Source: Asterionellopsis glacialis (taxonomy: Eukaryota > Bacillariophyta > Plagiogrammaphyceae > Rhaphoneidales > Asterionellopsidaceae). From it: a DNA stretch of 12,506 nt. This document shows, piece by piece, positions 1 through 8,533 of the stretch. Made by a program: the position numbers and the translations under genes. The notes beneath the pieces were generated by a model. That model was not told the DNA's origin. It searched no databases and saw only the letters and a list, made by a program, of their open reading frames with translations. Within the stretch, counting starts at the first letter, position 1; every line of letters starts with the position of its first letter. The stretch is from positions 1-12,506 of the forward strand of contig WKLE02001954.1 of the NCBI GenBank assembly GCA_014885115.2, given 5' to 3'.

Positions 1-950
1 CGTATACGTCCTGTACGACCAATCGCACAGATCCTAAGAGCTCATTCAGGCAGATTGTCGACACTGCTTGAATTATCACACTTACCTGGTTCGGAAAGCA
101 AATCTTCGTCTATCATTAAAAATTCAAATTCATTGGTCCCATCCACCTTGTACAAAATTACGCCTTTGTAATCCCATTCAAATAGTTTTTCACCATCCTC
201 TTTTCCACGCACAGTAGGAAATGTATGAGTACCAACATCAAAAAAATCACTGCTACCTGTATCCTCACCTTTGGCTTGTACTGTCAAAATAGCATCTGGT
301 GTATCCGCAAAGAAACCAAATCCAGCATTGTTTGTACTAGCACGATTTAATGACATGACATGGACATGTAAATGTTGATATACTTCAGGTATTTCAAAAT
401 ATGAGTTATAGACAGATACATTTTCAAAATTAGGTTGTTCTGTGCCATTAGCAGGTGTAGAAAGTTTATCTTCCGCTTCACTGATCAAACTGTTTTGACT
501 TTTTTCATCTGTTGTTGTTGTTGTAACATCGGTACCTGTTGTTGTTGTTGTTGTAACATTGGTACCTGTTGGTGTTGGTGTTGTAACATCGGTACCTGTT
601 GGTGTTGGTGTTGTAACATCGGTACCTGTTGGTGTTGGTGTTGCAACACTGGACAATGGATCTGTTTCATCTTTTTCATCTTTTCCTACTACGAACACAA
701 CAATGATAATTATAATGGCTGCCACGACAAAAAAAGCCATACTTCCTCCAATGCACAACCGACGACGACGACGTTGACTGTCCTCGTCATGTTGAGTTGC
801 TGCCTTGTTGTCATTGTTATTGGCTAGTTTCTCTTCCACCACGTCCTTGGGATCGTCATCGTTGGCACAGAGCACTGCCTCTTCTTTTTCTAAACCTGTT
901 ACAACATCTACCAAATTGTTTTCATTTAGGGCTTCTGCCTTGTCTGGCAT
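1..950 (-). CDS. single-pass membrane protein with Thr/Pro-repeat stalk, 3' end beyond window
   Basis: Seen: the ATG at 950-948 opens a frame in which residues 1-59 are acidic and hydrophilic, residues 60-64 are five Arg, residues 65-88 form one Ile/Val-rich membrane segment, residues 103-147 are Thr/Pro repeats, and the rest is a soluble domain with many aromatic residues. Five Arg just before the membrane segment, and no signal peptide, suggest a type II topology with the N-terminus in the cytosol and the stalk and C-terminal domain outside or in a lumen; Thr-rich stalks are often O-glycosylated (inference). The open frame would stop at TGA 44-42, but a strong donor (CAG|GTAAGT, intron from 85) and an acceptor at 34 would remove that stop and continue as GSVRLVVQDVY to the window edge, so I treat the gene as partial. 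I do not recognise the C-terminal domain. Codon use is clean and there are no internal stops. Confidence 0.75.
34..85 (-). other. probable 52-bp spliceosomal intron in the membrane-protein gene
   Basis: On the minus strand the donor reads CAG|GTAAGTG and the acceptor CTCTTAG|GA. Splicing keeps the frame (phase 1) and removes the stop at 44-42. The intron is short, so read-through with termination at 42 remains possible. Confidence 0.55.
511..650 (-). repeat. 30-bp coding tandem repeat (TPTPTGTDVT units)
   Basis: Four full 30-bp units (511-540, 541-570, 571-600, 601-630) and a partial fifth encode ten-residue units of the type TPTPTGTDVT. The two units nearest 511 have GTT in place of GGT within the GTT/GGT stretch, so their prolines are threonines. 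The period is a multiple of three, so unit gain or loss keeps the frame and would only lengthen or shorten the extracellular stalk. Confidence 0.9.
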
Positions 951-1717
951 CTTTGTACGCTTCTTATTCCAATTTTTCTACAAGTGGATAAATTATGAAA
1001 CAACTGAAAATCAAATAATTTACGCTTCGTGAACTTGTTCCTTGTTGTCTTAGTCCTAGGTGTCTAGTCCAACCTTTAGGACCTACGTAATAGTCTACTA
1101 TAATATTTTCTTCGTATCTATACTGCATGCAGTATTGAGCGAAGGAGGATGAAACCAAGAATAAAATCATTATCCGCCAATCTTTTGAAAGCCATTCTTT
1201 AGTACTACACCACGTACTTAAAATTGATTGGTACTTTACCTGTAGTTTTTGGTCGTACAAATGATAAAAAGCAAAAAAATTGGATATTAGCCCATCTTCA
1301 AGGAACATGTTGAACTACATCATCATTTGAGATGAAGTTACAGAACCAGAACATATCTAGAATGAAGACAGACGAATGTTCTTATGGTCCTCACAATAGG
1401 TGTCATACACTATATTGCATGACACCTGATTCTGATCATGCATGTAATGATCGGATTTACTCAGATCAGACTTCTTAAATGTAAACTAAAACCTTTGGAT
1501 GATCCTATTCCCGACGGTCTATTGCGTCTCTCTAGTCTCATCGTGTTTAACAAACGTTCAGAACTTGTATAGCTTCTGACAGGTTATGATCCCAATTTAC
1601 ATATACTTTGCTCAACTCATCGTTTGTGTTAACTCTCTCGGATAACTACATTCTTGTTCAGTCCCTCTTCTTCACTCTTCTTCACTTATTCCTATCACTA
1701 CCACTGAGGTTATTATC
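951..1717. other. intergenic region between divergent genes, no gene seen
   Basis: This stretch separates the start of the minus-strand membrane protein from the plus-strand ORF1-like pseudogene, so any promoter of the membrane protein should lie at its left end. I see no convincing TATA box. The only long open frame, on the minus strand at 964-1308, has no recognisable domain and no codon signal. A CT-rich run of TTCTTCACTC type lies at about 1660-1690, just before the ORF1 ATG at 1718. Confidence 0.5.
1398..1427. repeat. perfect 9-bp inverted repeat with 12-nt loop
   Basis: AGGTGTCAT (1398-1406) and ATGACACCT (1419-1427) are exact reverse complements separated by 12 nt. This could be a dyad protein-binding site, a hairpin, or chance in AT-rich DNA. 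No further copy was seen in the window. Confidence 0.5.
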
Positions 1718-3270
1718 ATGATTCGTTGGCCCAGATCTTCATCTACGTTATCCGGCATATCTCAGCCACCTATTGAGAGCATCAGGATTAGATACGACAG
1801 TTCAGAGGGCTTTATTCAAACCCCACTTGTCAAGATTTTACCCTGCAAGATCTTCTGATAGTGAATATTTACTTAGGCATTTTTCCATGCCCCCAGTCGA
1901 TTCTCCTAATCAGACTCCTCCTTCTACAGACTCTTATACTGATTATGAGGATATTCTAGAAGATCTCGAGGGTGCGGTACTCTGTATCGGATATCAACTC
2001 CCAGACGATTTTCACTCACTTGAATTTTGTTCTATTCCGATTCACGAATTTTTTGACCGACCACCTTCTGAGCTACAACCTATCTCTTACTCCACTGCTG
2101 TCAGGGATCTTCGTTTGGACCAATGCCATCATGCACAAAGGATAAATCACCTGCCAGTTTCTCCTACCACACGATCGTGACAACAACGTCATGCTGCAAC
2201 TTGGGCATACTCTACCTTCTCCAGGGTTACTGAAGACAAAATCCAGGGCGCATCTGACGACTCTGCCCTCGACGGCTTATCCTTACCCCAAGCAATGAGT
2301 GGTGATATAATTGAGGCAGCGATCCGCGCATTTCATCGGCATTATCGATTTCCTCACCCCCCTCCTCCTGAGGGTGATTATCACCTGGATTATCAAGAAA
2401 TTGGCATTTCTGGCTGTGAATCTGAGATTATTAGTGAATACAATATTCTCAGAAGGTGTTTTTCACACAACACCCTACCCTTATTCAGTGATTTCGTCAT
2501 CCTTGTTACTGCTGTTCGTTGGCAATGCATTTTAGTAGAAGGTTTTCTATACACGCATTTAAACAGGCTATTAGATTATATATCCTACAAACGCGACCCG
2601 CATGTTCACGAAGCAACTGACCCTGATGAGTCATTACTCCCACACTCCAGGTCGACTAGGCCAGGAAGGAGGTAACACACCTCCTTGCCGATCGCTGGAC
2701 AATGTCAACTTTTGTCGTGGTTCTTCCCAGACCTATGCCAGTGCTCCTCCAGATTATATGATGCGAGCTTCTTTAGGGTATGGAGCACATCCCATGTACA
2801 CCGACAATGTGCAGGATTTGGTACCCGATTCCACTCGACTCCCACCTCGATCGGCCCCTACCAGGAGTAATCTTTTCTCTCAACATTGTCTCTCTCGCCG
2901 CTTTACCCTGGCCATCCGGAATGTGCTGGGAATCAACCCGTTCCAGATGCCTGGAGAAACTCCTCAAGATCCCCAGGGTTCTCCTCCGGTGAGTTCCTCT
3001 CATGAAGACCGGTTATCCACCATGGAGGAAAGTTTGCAGGACCTCCGTCTAGCCATGGAACAACTGACTCAGGCCTTTGCAACACATTCCCAGCCCACAA
3101 ATATGGAGGAATCATCAAACCAGGGTAACCCTTCACCTCCTCCAGCATCTGAACCTCCACCTTCGTCTACATCATCCCATGTACCTGTGATTGATCCTAC
3201 CTTGGATTATGATCTTGATGCTGAACTTGACGATGTTCTCAATGCCTCTGGTGGGGAGGAACGCACCAAC
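1718..3270 (+). pseudogene. broken ORF1/gag-like gene with coiled coil (probable retroelement)
   Basis: Seen: an ATG at 1718 opens frame 2 (MIRWPRSSSTLSGISQPP). The coding signal passes to frame 3 near 1775, runs to about 2650 with one TGA at 2178-2180, then passes to frame 1 until about 3270. Allowing these three lesions the product is about 510 residues: a Ser/Pro-rich N-terminus, a globular middle (about 2290-2600), a coiled coil at 3005-3075 (RLSTMEESLQDLRLAMEQL), a Pro/Ser linker, and an acidic tail (DYDLDAELDDVL). The region is visibly richer in G+C than its surroundings. I do not recognise the family. The coiled coil, low-complexity linker, lesions and abutment to a LINE fragment suggest an ORF1 or gag-like protein (inference). 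No zinc knuckle is visible. The open frame beyond 3270 is antisense to the RT fragment and should not be counted. Confidence 0.5.
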
Positions 3271-5369
3271 ATGCCTCATGATAGCGACCCGGTAAGAAAC
3301 ATCCCTGGATTGGGGCATTCTACCTTTGAAGGTGTTTGTGATGTTGGCAGTGATGGAAAATGTGGCATGCCCAGAGTATTGTGGCTATCCCATTCATATC
3401 GGCTTCAAATAAGTGAATAAGTCTTAAATGATGTAGTTTTGGTGATCCATAGTCTTTTTCGATCATGCACATCGTGGAGTGTTCCCATCTTCAAAGTGTT
3501 ATACCATGTTTGACTGGTAGGTTCATTTTGATGGTGAGAATATTGAGAAGATGTTTGCTCGATATCATGGCTTTGTAGATACCTAGATGGATGTTGGTGG
3601 GTGATGTAGAGGTACATTAATTCCATGTCTTATATAAACGTTTGACTTTGTCAGGACTTATTGTAGTATTCATTTGAGGTCCTTTCCATTTTTGTAAGTT
3701 GTAAAGAAATGTTTTGGCCTCTTTGTGGAGTTCTTCCAGTTCGTAGTCATATGTGCCTCCTAGGATGTCATGTGCAATGAGGCCAGTACTGATAAAGAAG
3801 AGATGTGTAGCTTGATCACTTTTGCCAAATGGAGTATTTTGTGCCAAGTGGTAATGTTCTTCAGAATATTCAAGGAGTTGATCAAAGATTTTGTCAGCTG
3901 CCCAAATCTCTTTCCATTTTTCACTTTGTCAAGGTGGTCTTCCGTCTGCTGGAATTAGTATGTGGGTAACTGAGCTACATGTGGTGTCTGAAAGGTCTCT
4001 TTTTATATGTTGGTAATGTTGGTGTGATTGTTCTTTTGTATTAATGTTACAAATTGCTTTTTCCAGACTAATGTTTTGGTTGTCTGCTGCATCTTGGGCT
4101 TGGGCTTGCAGGAATTCATGACAATATGCATGGGCTTCTTTCTGTATTACTTTGAGATTCTGTCGTGCTTTTATGACTGCTTCAGATGCTGTGGCTGGTG
4201 TTATATGTGGTAGGTGGTGTGGAATATCTAGTTGATTTTCTAATTTGGAGATATTTCTGCTGAGGTCAATGTTTGGAAGAGTTTGTGATTGTCGCAGTCT
4301 CCAGTATTGTAGAGTCTGTCTGGCTTGTATGAGTTTATCTGATAGTGGATAGCCATAGGGTTTATGGCAGCACTTGTTCTCAGCATGTAGTACAATTTTT
4401 GTGAATTGATCATCAATCTTATTGAGTGCCAGAGTATGTCGTTCTTGCCATGCTTGTTCCGGAACTTTCATTAAGTTTTGGAGTTTGTGGAGAATATTGT
4501 GGTTTTTGCATCCTCTGAGGACTTGATGGCAAAATTTGTCCAAGTTCACTCTACATAGAGACCCTGATGATTGGCATCAATGCCATATTTAAGTGGAAGA
4601 ACATTCTCTTGGGTAGTACATGTAGCGGTTTTTGGGCAGCCATAGATATGATCACTTTGATCCGCTCCATGGATGCATGTCAGTGGACATCCCTCCCCAT
4701 GGAGGAGATGATGTAAATTTGTCATGTTTATACTGTCCATAGTTTGTTTTAGAGACAAATTTGGTGAGAGGGTGTCTTCATTTCCATCAATTAGGAGGAT
4801 AATTGCATCCCCTTTGGCTTGGCAACATTGAATGCAATTCTTGAGATTGTGCAGAATTTGTTATCAGGGATCAGGTTGTGAGGTTGTAGACAGTAGAAGA
4901 GCATGTTGTTGTGCATGGGCTGTTTGTTTCCCCTGAATTTCCTGCTTCTTGGCATACTTGATATGCTGTAATTACTGTCAGATTGGTGTCCCCTTTTAAG
5001 GTTTGCCAGGTCCTCCGGCCAAGTCATGAGTCTGATCCTGCTGCTGAAATTTGTCCCACCCATCTTCCTGTGGTGGTCATTAGAGTTCCTCCACGTTGTT
5101 TGTCAGATTTGGAGCTGATGGCTGAGGTAGAGAATACGGTTTTGTTGGTCTTCCAGGGCTTGAATATTGGTCATAATTTAGTATGTTGCCTGATAGTGTG
5201 TTCATATTTTGCTCGACAATGGTTTTTTTTTCAGTCATAATTTGTTTCTGAAAGACCTATTATACCTGCTTCTAGTCCATTGCTTGTGTTAATGATATCG
5301 GTTATCTTAGTTGGCAAAGACATAATACCATTAGGATTTATAAAAAATATGCAAAGATGTTGTGGGTCA
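3265..5369 (-). pseudogene. LINE-type EEP endonuclease plus N-terminal reverse transcriptase, truncated and mutated
   Basis: Read on the minus strand. The N-terminus is CIFFINPNGI (near 5350). EEP signatures follow: LSETN with the catalytic Glu at 5248-5246, LTVITAYQVCQ (near 4970), ILLIDGNE with the D-x-N Asp at 4788-4786, QSDHIYG, and ANHQGLYVE with the catalytic His at 4569-4567. A linker then leads to the RT front end: STSPTNIHLGIYKAMI (near 3600), PKLHHLRLIHLFEADMN (near 3420) and PGRYHEAC (near 3275). In active EEP nucleases the last motif is SDH; here the Asp is Asn. Two frameshifts (near 4920 and at 4548) and about ten in-frame stops break it, including a TGA-TAA pair near 4860, TGA near 3920 and TAA at 3617. 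The copy ends before the RT catalytic Y-x-D-D motif. EEP followed by RT is the LINE arrangement, and these motif spellings match those I know from diatom elements. Confidence 0.85.
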
Positions 5370-5806
5370 CAATGCTGTTGTCAATTCAATGGCAACAAAG
5401 GTAGGGATTACAAAAGACATACATCCCAATGTACATCCTCTACCTGAAGACAATGGTGAGTTTGTAGTTGTCAGATTGTTTTTCTCTCTCTACAACACAA
5501 AAGATTTGCTTGTTGCCGACCAACAACTCTTTCTGCCGACATCAACTTCATATATTGTAAACTGTCTTCCAACACCAATTGTTTGTTTTCTGATCAAACC
5601 ATTATCTTTTGAATGTTATCATAGTAGTGTTTTCTGAATATCACAGCAAAAAAATTACAGATCTCTCTTGGCAACAAGCCATACAACACCTGAAAAGGGT
5701 GTCTTCTACAGGTGAAGTACATATGTGTACTTATGCAAGTAGTATTAGGTTCAGCAAAATTTTTGAATGGTTAAAAAAATCTACCTATCTTTGCCTATAC
5801 CTTTAG
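5362..5806 (+). pseudogene. possible two-exon gene remnant, unknown product
   Basis: Exon 1 (from about 5344 or 5362 to 5455) reads VGHNAVVNSMATKVGITK and onward to HPLPEDN. A donor G|GTGAGT at 5456 and an acceptor TTACAG at 5655-5660 join it in frame to exon 2 (5661-5806), which reads LSWQQAIQHLKRVSSTGEV and stops at 5804-5806. Both exons have protein-like composition and the 205-bp intron keeps the reading frame. No start codon is visible: the left end abuts the RT fragment, so the 5' part is missing. A second small intron (GTGAAG near 5711 to TTCAG near 5755) is also possible. I do not recognise the family. It could be a decayed host gene or part of a transposon. Confidence 0.3.
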
Positions 5807-5821
5807 GAAAAATTAGAATTC

Positions 5822-5856
5822 CTGTATGCAATGTTGATGTTCAGAAATGACGCTAA
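5822..5856 (+). repeat. 35-bp direct repeat, copy 1 (left of the element stack)
   Basis: This unit begins CTGTATGCAATG and ends GAAATGACGCTAA; it matches 8499-8533 at about 30 of 35 positions. Its last three bases (TAA) are the target duplication of the inserted elements. If everything from 5857 to 8498 is removed, the two copies become adjacent, which marks this as the original target site. Confidence 0.85.
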
Positions 5857-6749
5857 GTGGGTGCATGCATAACTTAAACGAATGACCCAAATTTAGATTT
5901 AGATTTAGATTTAGATTCAGGTCCCATCTGTCCCTCTCACCCAAGGTTCATAGTGCATAACTAAAAGCAAAAATTTGGATTTAGATTTAGCTCCCCCACT
6001 TTGGAACAGGAGCCAAAATTCATGAATTATTACAGGGAGTGTGTATGATTGTTGAGTGATTCTATGTTTGTTTGTTTTTGCCTGCCTAGTGCAATCTCAT
6101 GGTGTATTGACCATGGCGTTCAAACACCATTTATAAATGAAGTTCAAAGTAAATGAAGCCAGCAACCAACCTAATGTCTCATATACACTAATTTTGAAAG
6201 CCTAACATCTATGAATAATTAAGAATGGTTGTGCATCTCAAATAATGGTGGATTGTTGTTTTTGTTGTTGACAACATCAAAAGGTGATACCAAACCAGAC
6301 ACGCTCACTTTACACTTTACGATAAAAAGATGCACCATTTGTCTTGCCACTTTCACAGGGGGTTGTTGTACATAGTAAAAGCAACATGGAGATGTCGCTT
6401 GTACCATTTAAAAGCCACTGTGGTAGCAGTGATGGTGACAATGCTGCTGCAATGACAATGTTTTGTGTGTATTTTTGGTGCTCCAAATGCTTGTGACACA
6501 AAAAAAGTGTCAAAATTGTAAGGCTGTGGTCCATTCAAGCAAATGGAGAAAAAAAGGGAAACTAAATCTAAATCCAAAAAATTGTCCAAGCAGAGGAAGG
6601 GGAATCAAAATTTTGGACATGTCCAGCCTTCCATCAGATTACAATTTAGATATCATAACCTAATAAAATGGTCTGCACGTCTGTTTAATAGGTTATGGCA
6701 CCTAAATCTAAATCCAAATTTGGGGACTGCGTTTAAGTTATGCACCCCC
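5857..6749. mobile_element. non-autonomous TIR element, TAA target duplication (PIF/Harbinger-like)
   Basis: The left end reads GTGGGTGCATGCATAACTT and the right end, reverse-complemented, GGGGGTGCATAACTTAAAC. After a 4-bp GCAT duplication on the left, similarity continues for about 45 bp through AACTTAAACG and CCAAATTTGGATTTAGATTT. TAA flanks both sides (5854-5856, 6750-6752). A second pair of arms lies inside (AAATTTGGATTTAGATTTAG near 5972 and its complement near 6565), and ATTTAG is repeated 4.5 times at 5891-5916. The 893-bp body encodes no recognisable transposase; small open frames at 6219-6663 have no domains. A 3-bp TAA duplication with G-rich TIRs is typical of PIF/Harbinger elements, so it was probably mobilised in trans (inference). 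Confidence 0.7.
5891..5916. repeat. ATTTAG hexamer microsatellite, about 4.5 copies
   Basis: This short run sits inside the left terminal repeat of the 5857-6749 element. The right terminus has only two hexamers, so the array expanded on one side after or during transposition. Confidence 0.85.
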
Positions 6750-7230
6750 TAATGTCTGGTAGATAGCACTTTTGGTTCAGTTCAATTTTTGGTTCAATCC
6801 AATTTTTGACCCACACGACTAAAAAGTTGAACCAAAACACCTTTCAGCCTATATCTATGGTACTTTTTATTTTTGGATCAATTAAATCCGCAGTGCAAAT
6901 CGATGTATCAAGATTCCCTAACCAGATTGTATCCCCAAAAATCTGCAAAACACCTGGTACAACACAGTACCACTACAAGTACGTTTGTATGAGTTTTGGC
7001 AAGAACAAAAATGCATTGGGTTTAATTCAGAATGAGACTCTCTAGAGAGCCCCTCTAGTCTAGGACTCTATTCCTAGGACCTATCCTAGAATGCTGATAG
7101 CTGTCAATTGTTCTGAGCAAACTAACAATGATGAATGATTATGCTACACCCCCATCAAGGTAATGAAGTTTTGGATTACTACTGCAGCAACAAGTACCCG
7201 CTCTATATTCGTCTACAGTACCTGCACTTT

Positions 7231-7248
7231 TGATTCAATTTCCTAGAG
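7231..7248 (+). repeat. 18-bp target-site duplication, left copy
   Basis: TGATTCAATTTCCTAGAG is identical to 8154-8171 while the bases beyond differ on both sides. Length and position around a LINE 3' fragment fit target-primed reverse transcription. Confidence 0.9.
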
Positions 7249-8153
7249 TTGGTGCCAGGACTAAATTTTATCAACAGAATCAGAACGCTAAATGTGTGAG
7301 CTGTAACTCTTAACATGATGAGTCCTTCCACATCTTCCAATGTCCAAATCAACGTAGGCAAACACATCTTATCACACAGGTGACAAGTCTAATGACATCA
7401 TTAACCAAGAAACATACCTACCAACCTCTTATGAAAATTATGCAGAAAAATATCATCCAATGGTCAAAAGGAGAGCAATCAAGCAAATTCCAACTCCCAA
7501 CAAACCCTTCAACCTATGACTACACCACACAATGCGCTGTCAGAGAACAAACAACAATAGGATGGAATCACGTCTTCAAAGGCTGGATATCTTTGAAGTG
7601 GACCATAGCACAAGACAAATATTATGAAGAGAGAAGTAAAACGGATTTGAGAATAAATCAAAAATATCACAATAAGACAACATGGAGTAAAACAGTAACT
7701 CACGGATTCCATGAAATTGCCTTCAGCACGTGGAAATTCAGGAACAAAGATATTTATGGGCACAATAAGCAAGAGGAAGAAAGCATGGTTCTAGACCGAA
7801 TGAAATCAAAAGTGTGACAAGAATATGAAAGGAGACATACATTTCCGGCAAAGATTCAGTGGAGATATTTTATGAGAACAGTGCAAGATAGAGTGAATGA
7901 CTCAGTACATATGTTACAAGCATGGCATGCAAATCTGAAAACAGCAATCACGGCCATGGAGGAACAACCATTTCCGGCAACTGGGATTGGATAATGATCT
8001 TGGAAGCAGTCAATGTCTCTTTATACAAGAGAGACAGTTTAAAAACAGTGTGCGCCAATATTACCAATTAGGCATGACTTTGGATGTCACCAGGCCGATT
8101 ATTTTAGTAGTGTTAGGTAGTTTAATAACGGTTTAGAGTTTATTTAATTGCAA
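7249..8153 (+). mobile_element. 5'-truncated LINE copy (C-terminal RT region plus 3' UTR)
   Basis: The 905-bp insertion carries only the end of a LINE open frame (to TAA 7992-7994) and a 159-bp 3' UTR ending TTATTTAATTGCAA with no poly(A). The perfect 18-bp direct repeats on both sides define its limits exactly. 5' truncation is the usual outcome of LINE insertion. It lies inside the 6753-8495 element and so is younger than it. It resembles the same protein family as the minus-strand fragment at 3265-5369, but the regions do not overlap, so they are not shown to be one element. Confidence 0.85.
7255..7994 (+). pseudogene. LINE polyprotein C-terminus with Cys-His finger remnant
   Basis: One frame runs throughout. 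It contains CVSCN (7293-7307) and, after a TAA stop at 7311-7313, HDESFHIFQC: a C-x2-C ... H-x3-C finger of the kind found near the C-terminus of diatom LINE proteins, presumed to bind nucleic acid. Next comes a basic helical region with GWNHVFKGWISLKW (near 7565), then a tail ending at TAA 7992-7994. A second in-frame stop, TGA at 7815-7817, precedes the last 58 codons. Two stops but no frameshift, together with perfect target duplications, point to a fairly recent insertion that was dead on arrival because of truncation. Confidence 0.75.
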
Positions 8154-8171
8154 TGATTCAATTTCCTAGAG
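8154..8171 (+). repeat. 18-bp target-site duplication, right copy
   Basis: Identical to 7231-7248 and directly after the LINE 3' end (TTTAATTGCAA). Confidence 0.9.
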
Positions 8172-8192
8172 CTAAGTACATGCAGTTGACTA

Positions 8193-8276
8193 TTACCTCA
8201 ATAGGAGGAGTCATTGTCATTGTTACCTTGATAGGAGGAACCACAATCATTACCTTCATAGGCGGTCTATGGTCAT
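8193..8276 (+). repeat. three-unit imperfect tandem repeat (30, 27, 27 bp)
   Basis: Units start at 8193, 8223 and 8250, each containing TTACCT..ATAGG.GG. It lies in the right part of the outer TIR element. The minus-strand frame across it reads as PP(I/M)(K/E)V units, but I take that as a by-product of the repeat. Confidence 0.7.
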
Positions 8277-8498
8277 ACACAAAGGGTATGCCAACTTTTG
8301 TACAAAATTGATAAGTGAGTCGACAAAAGAAAAGGAATCCCAAAAAATTGAATGGATTGAACAAGTTCAATTGAACAAGAGATCTACTCAGATTGAACCG
8401 GTTCAATCGGTTCAAGTACTGACTCATTCAAAGGGTCAAAATTTTTAATCCTATGCATCAAATTCTGATTCAACCAAAAGTGTTATTACTGGACCTAA

Positions 8499-8533
8499 CT
8501 GTATGTAATATAGATGTTCAGAAATGATGCTAG
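8499..8533 (+). repeat. 35-bp direct repeat, copy 2 (right of the element stack)
   Basis: Begins CTGTATGTAATA and ends GAAATGATGCTAG. It starts at the base after the right TAA duplication, so it abutted copy 1 before the elements inserted. Its last 11 bases are also the left arm of the near-palindrome at 8523-8548. Confidence 0.85.

Larger units (their letters stand above)
6753..8495. mobile_element. outer TIR element, about 820 bp before a LINE inserted into it
   Basis: The left end (6753-6812) starts TGTCTGGTAGATAGCACTTT. The right end, reverse-complemented from 8495, starts GGTCCAGTAATAACACTTTT. Both contain CACTTTTGGTT, then AT-rich sequence, and both reach TTTTGACCC about 60 bp in. TAA flanks both sides (6750-6752 and 8496-8498). 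Subtracting the 905-bp LINE copy and one 18-bp duplication leaves about 820 bp with no recognised gene, so it is non-autonomous. The TAA duplication again suggests PIF/Harbinger. Inside are a 12-bp palindrome CTCTCTAGAGAG (7037-7048), CTAGGA-rich sequence near 7060-7090, and a three-unit tandem repeat at 8193-8276. Confidence 0.65.

Noticed and set aside
435..827. Plus-strand Cys-rich open frame
   Set aside because: It is the antisense of the Thr/Pro repeat in the membrane-protein gene; its Cys runs come from TGT/TGC in the GTT-rich repeat.
964..1308. Minus-strand open frame of 114 codons upstream of the membrane-protein gene
   Set aside because: Composition is AT-driven with no domain, no splice link and no good context for its start.
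3275..3420. Last part of the plus-strand ORF1-like frame
   Set aside because: It is antisense to clear RT motifs on the minus strand, so openness here is incidental.
5891..5916. Interstitial telomere repeat
   Set aside because: ATTTAG hexamers lack the G-run of telomere repeats and lie within a transposon terminus.
6219..6752. Several overlapping small open frames inside the left TIR element
   Set aside because: They overlap on both strands, have no domains, and the element is AT-rich and short, so none is likely to be a transposase.
3265..8153. Twin-priming inversion joining the minus EEP-RT fragment to the plus LINE C-terminus as one insertion
   Set aside because: The 18-bp target duplications enclose only 7249-8153, and unrelated sequence and two TIR element ends lie between the fragments, so they are separate events.
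8193..8276. CRISPR-like array
   Set aside because: Three imperfect contiguous units without unique spacers, in eukaryotic DNA.
8158..8427. Minus-strand 89-codon open frame
   Set aside because: It spans a target duplication, a tandem repeat and a TIR-proximal region; no family resemblance.
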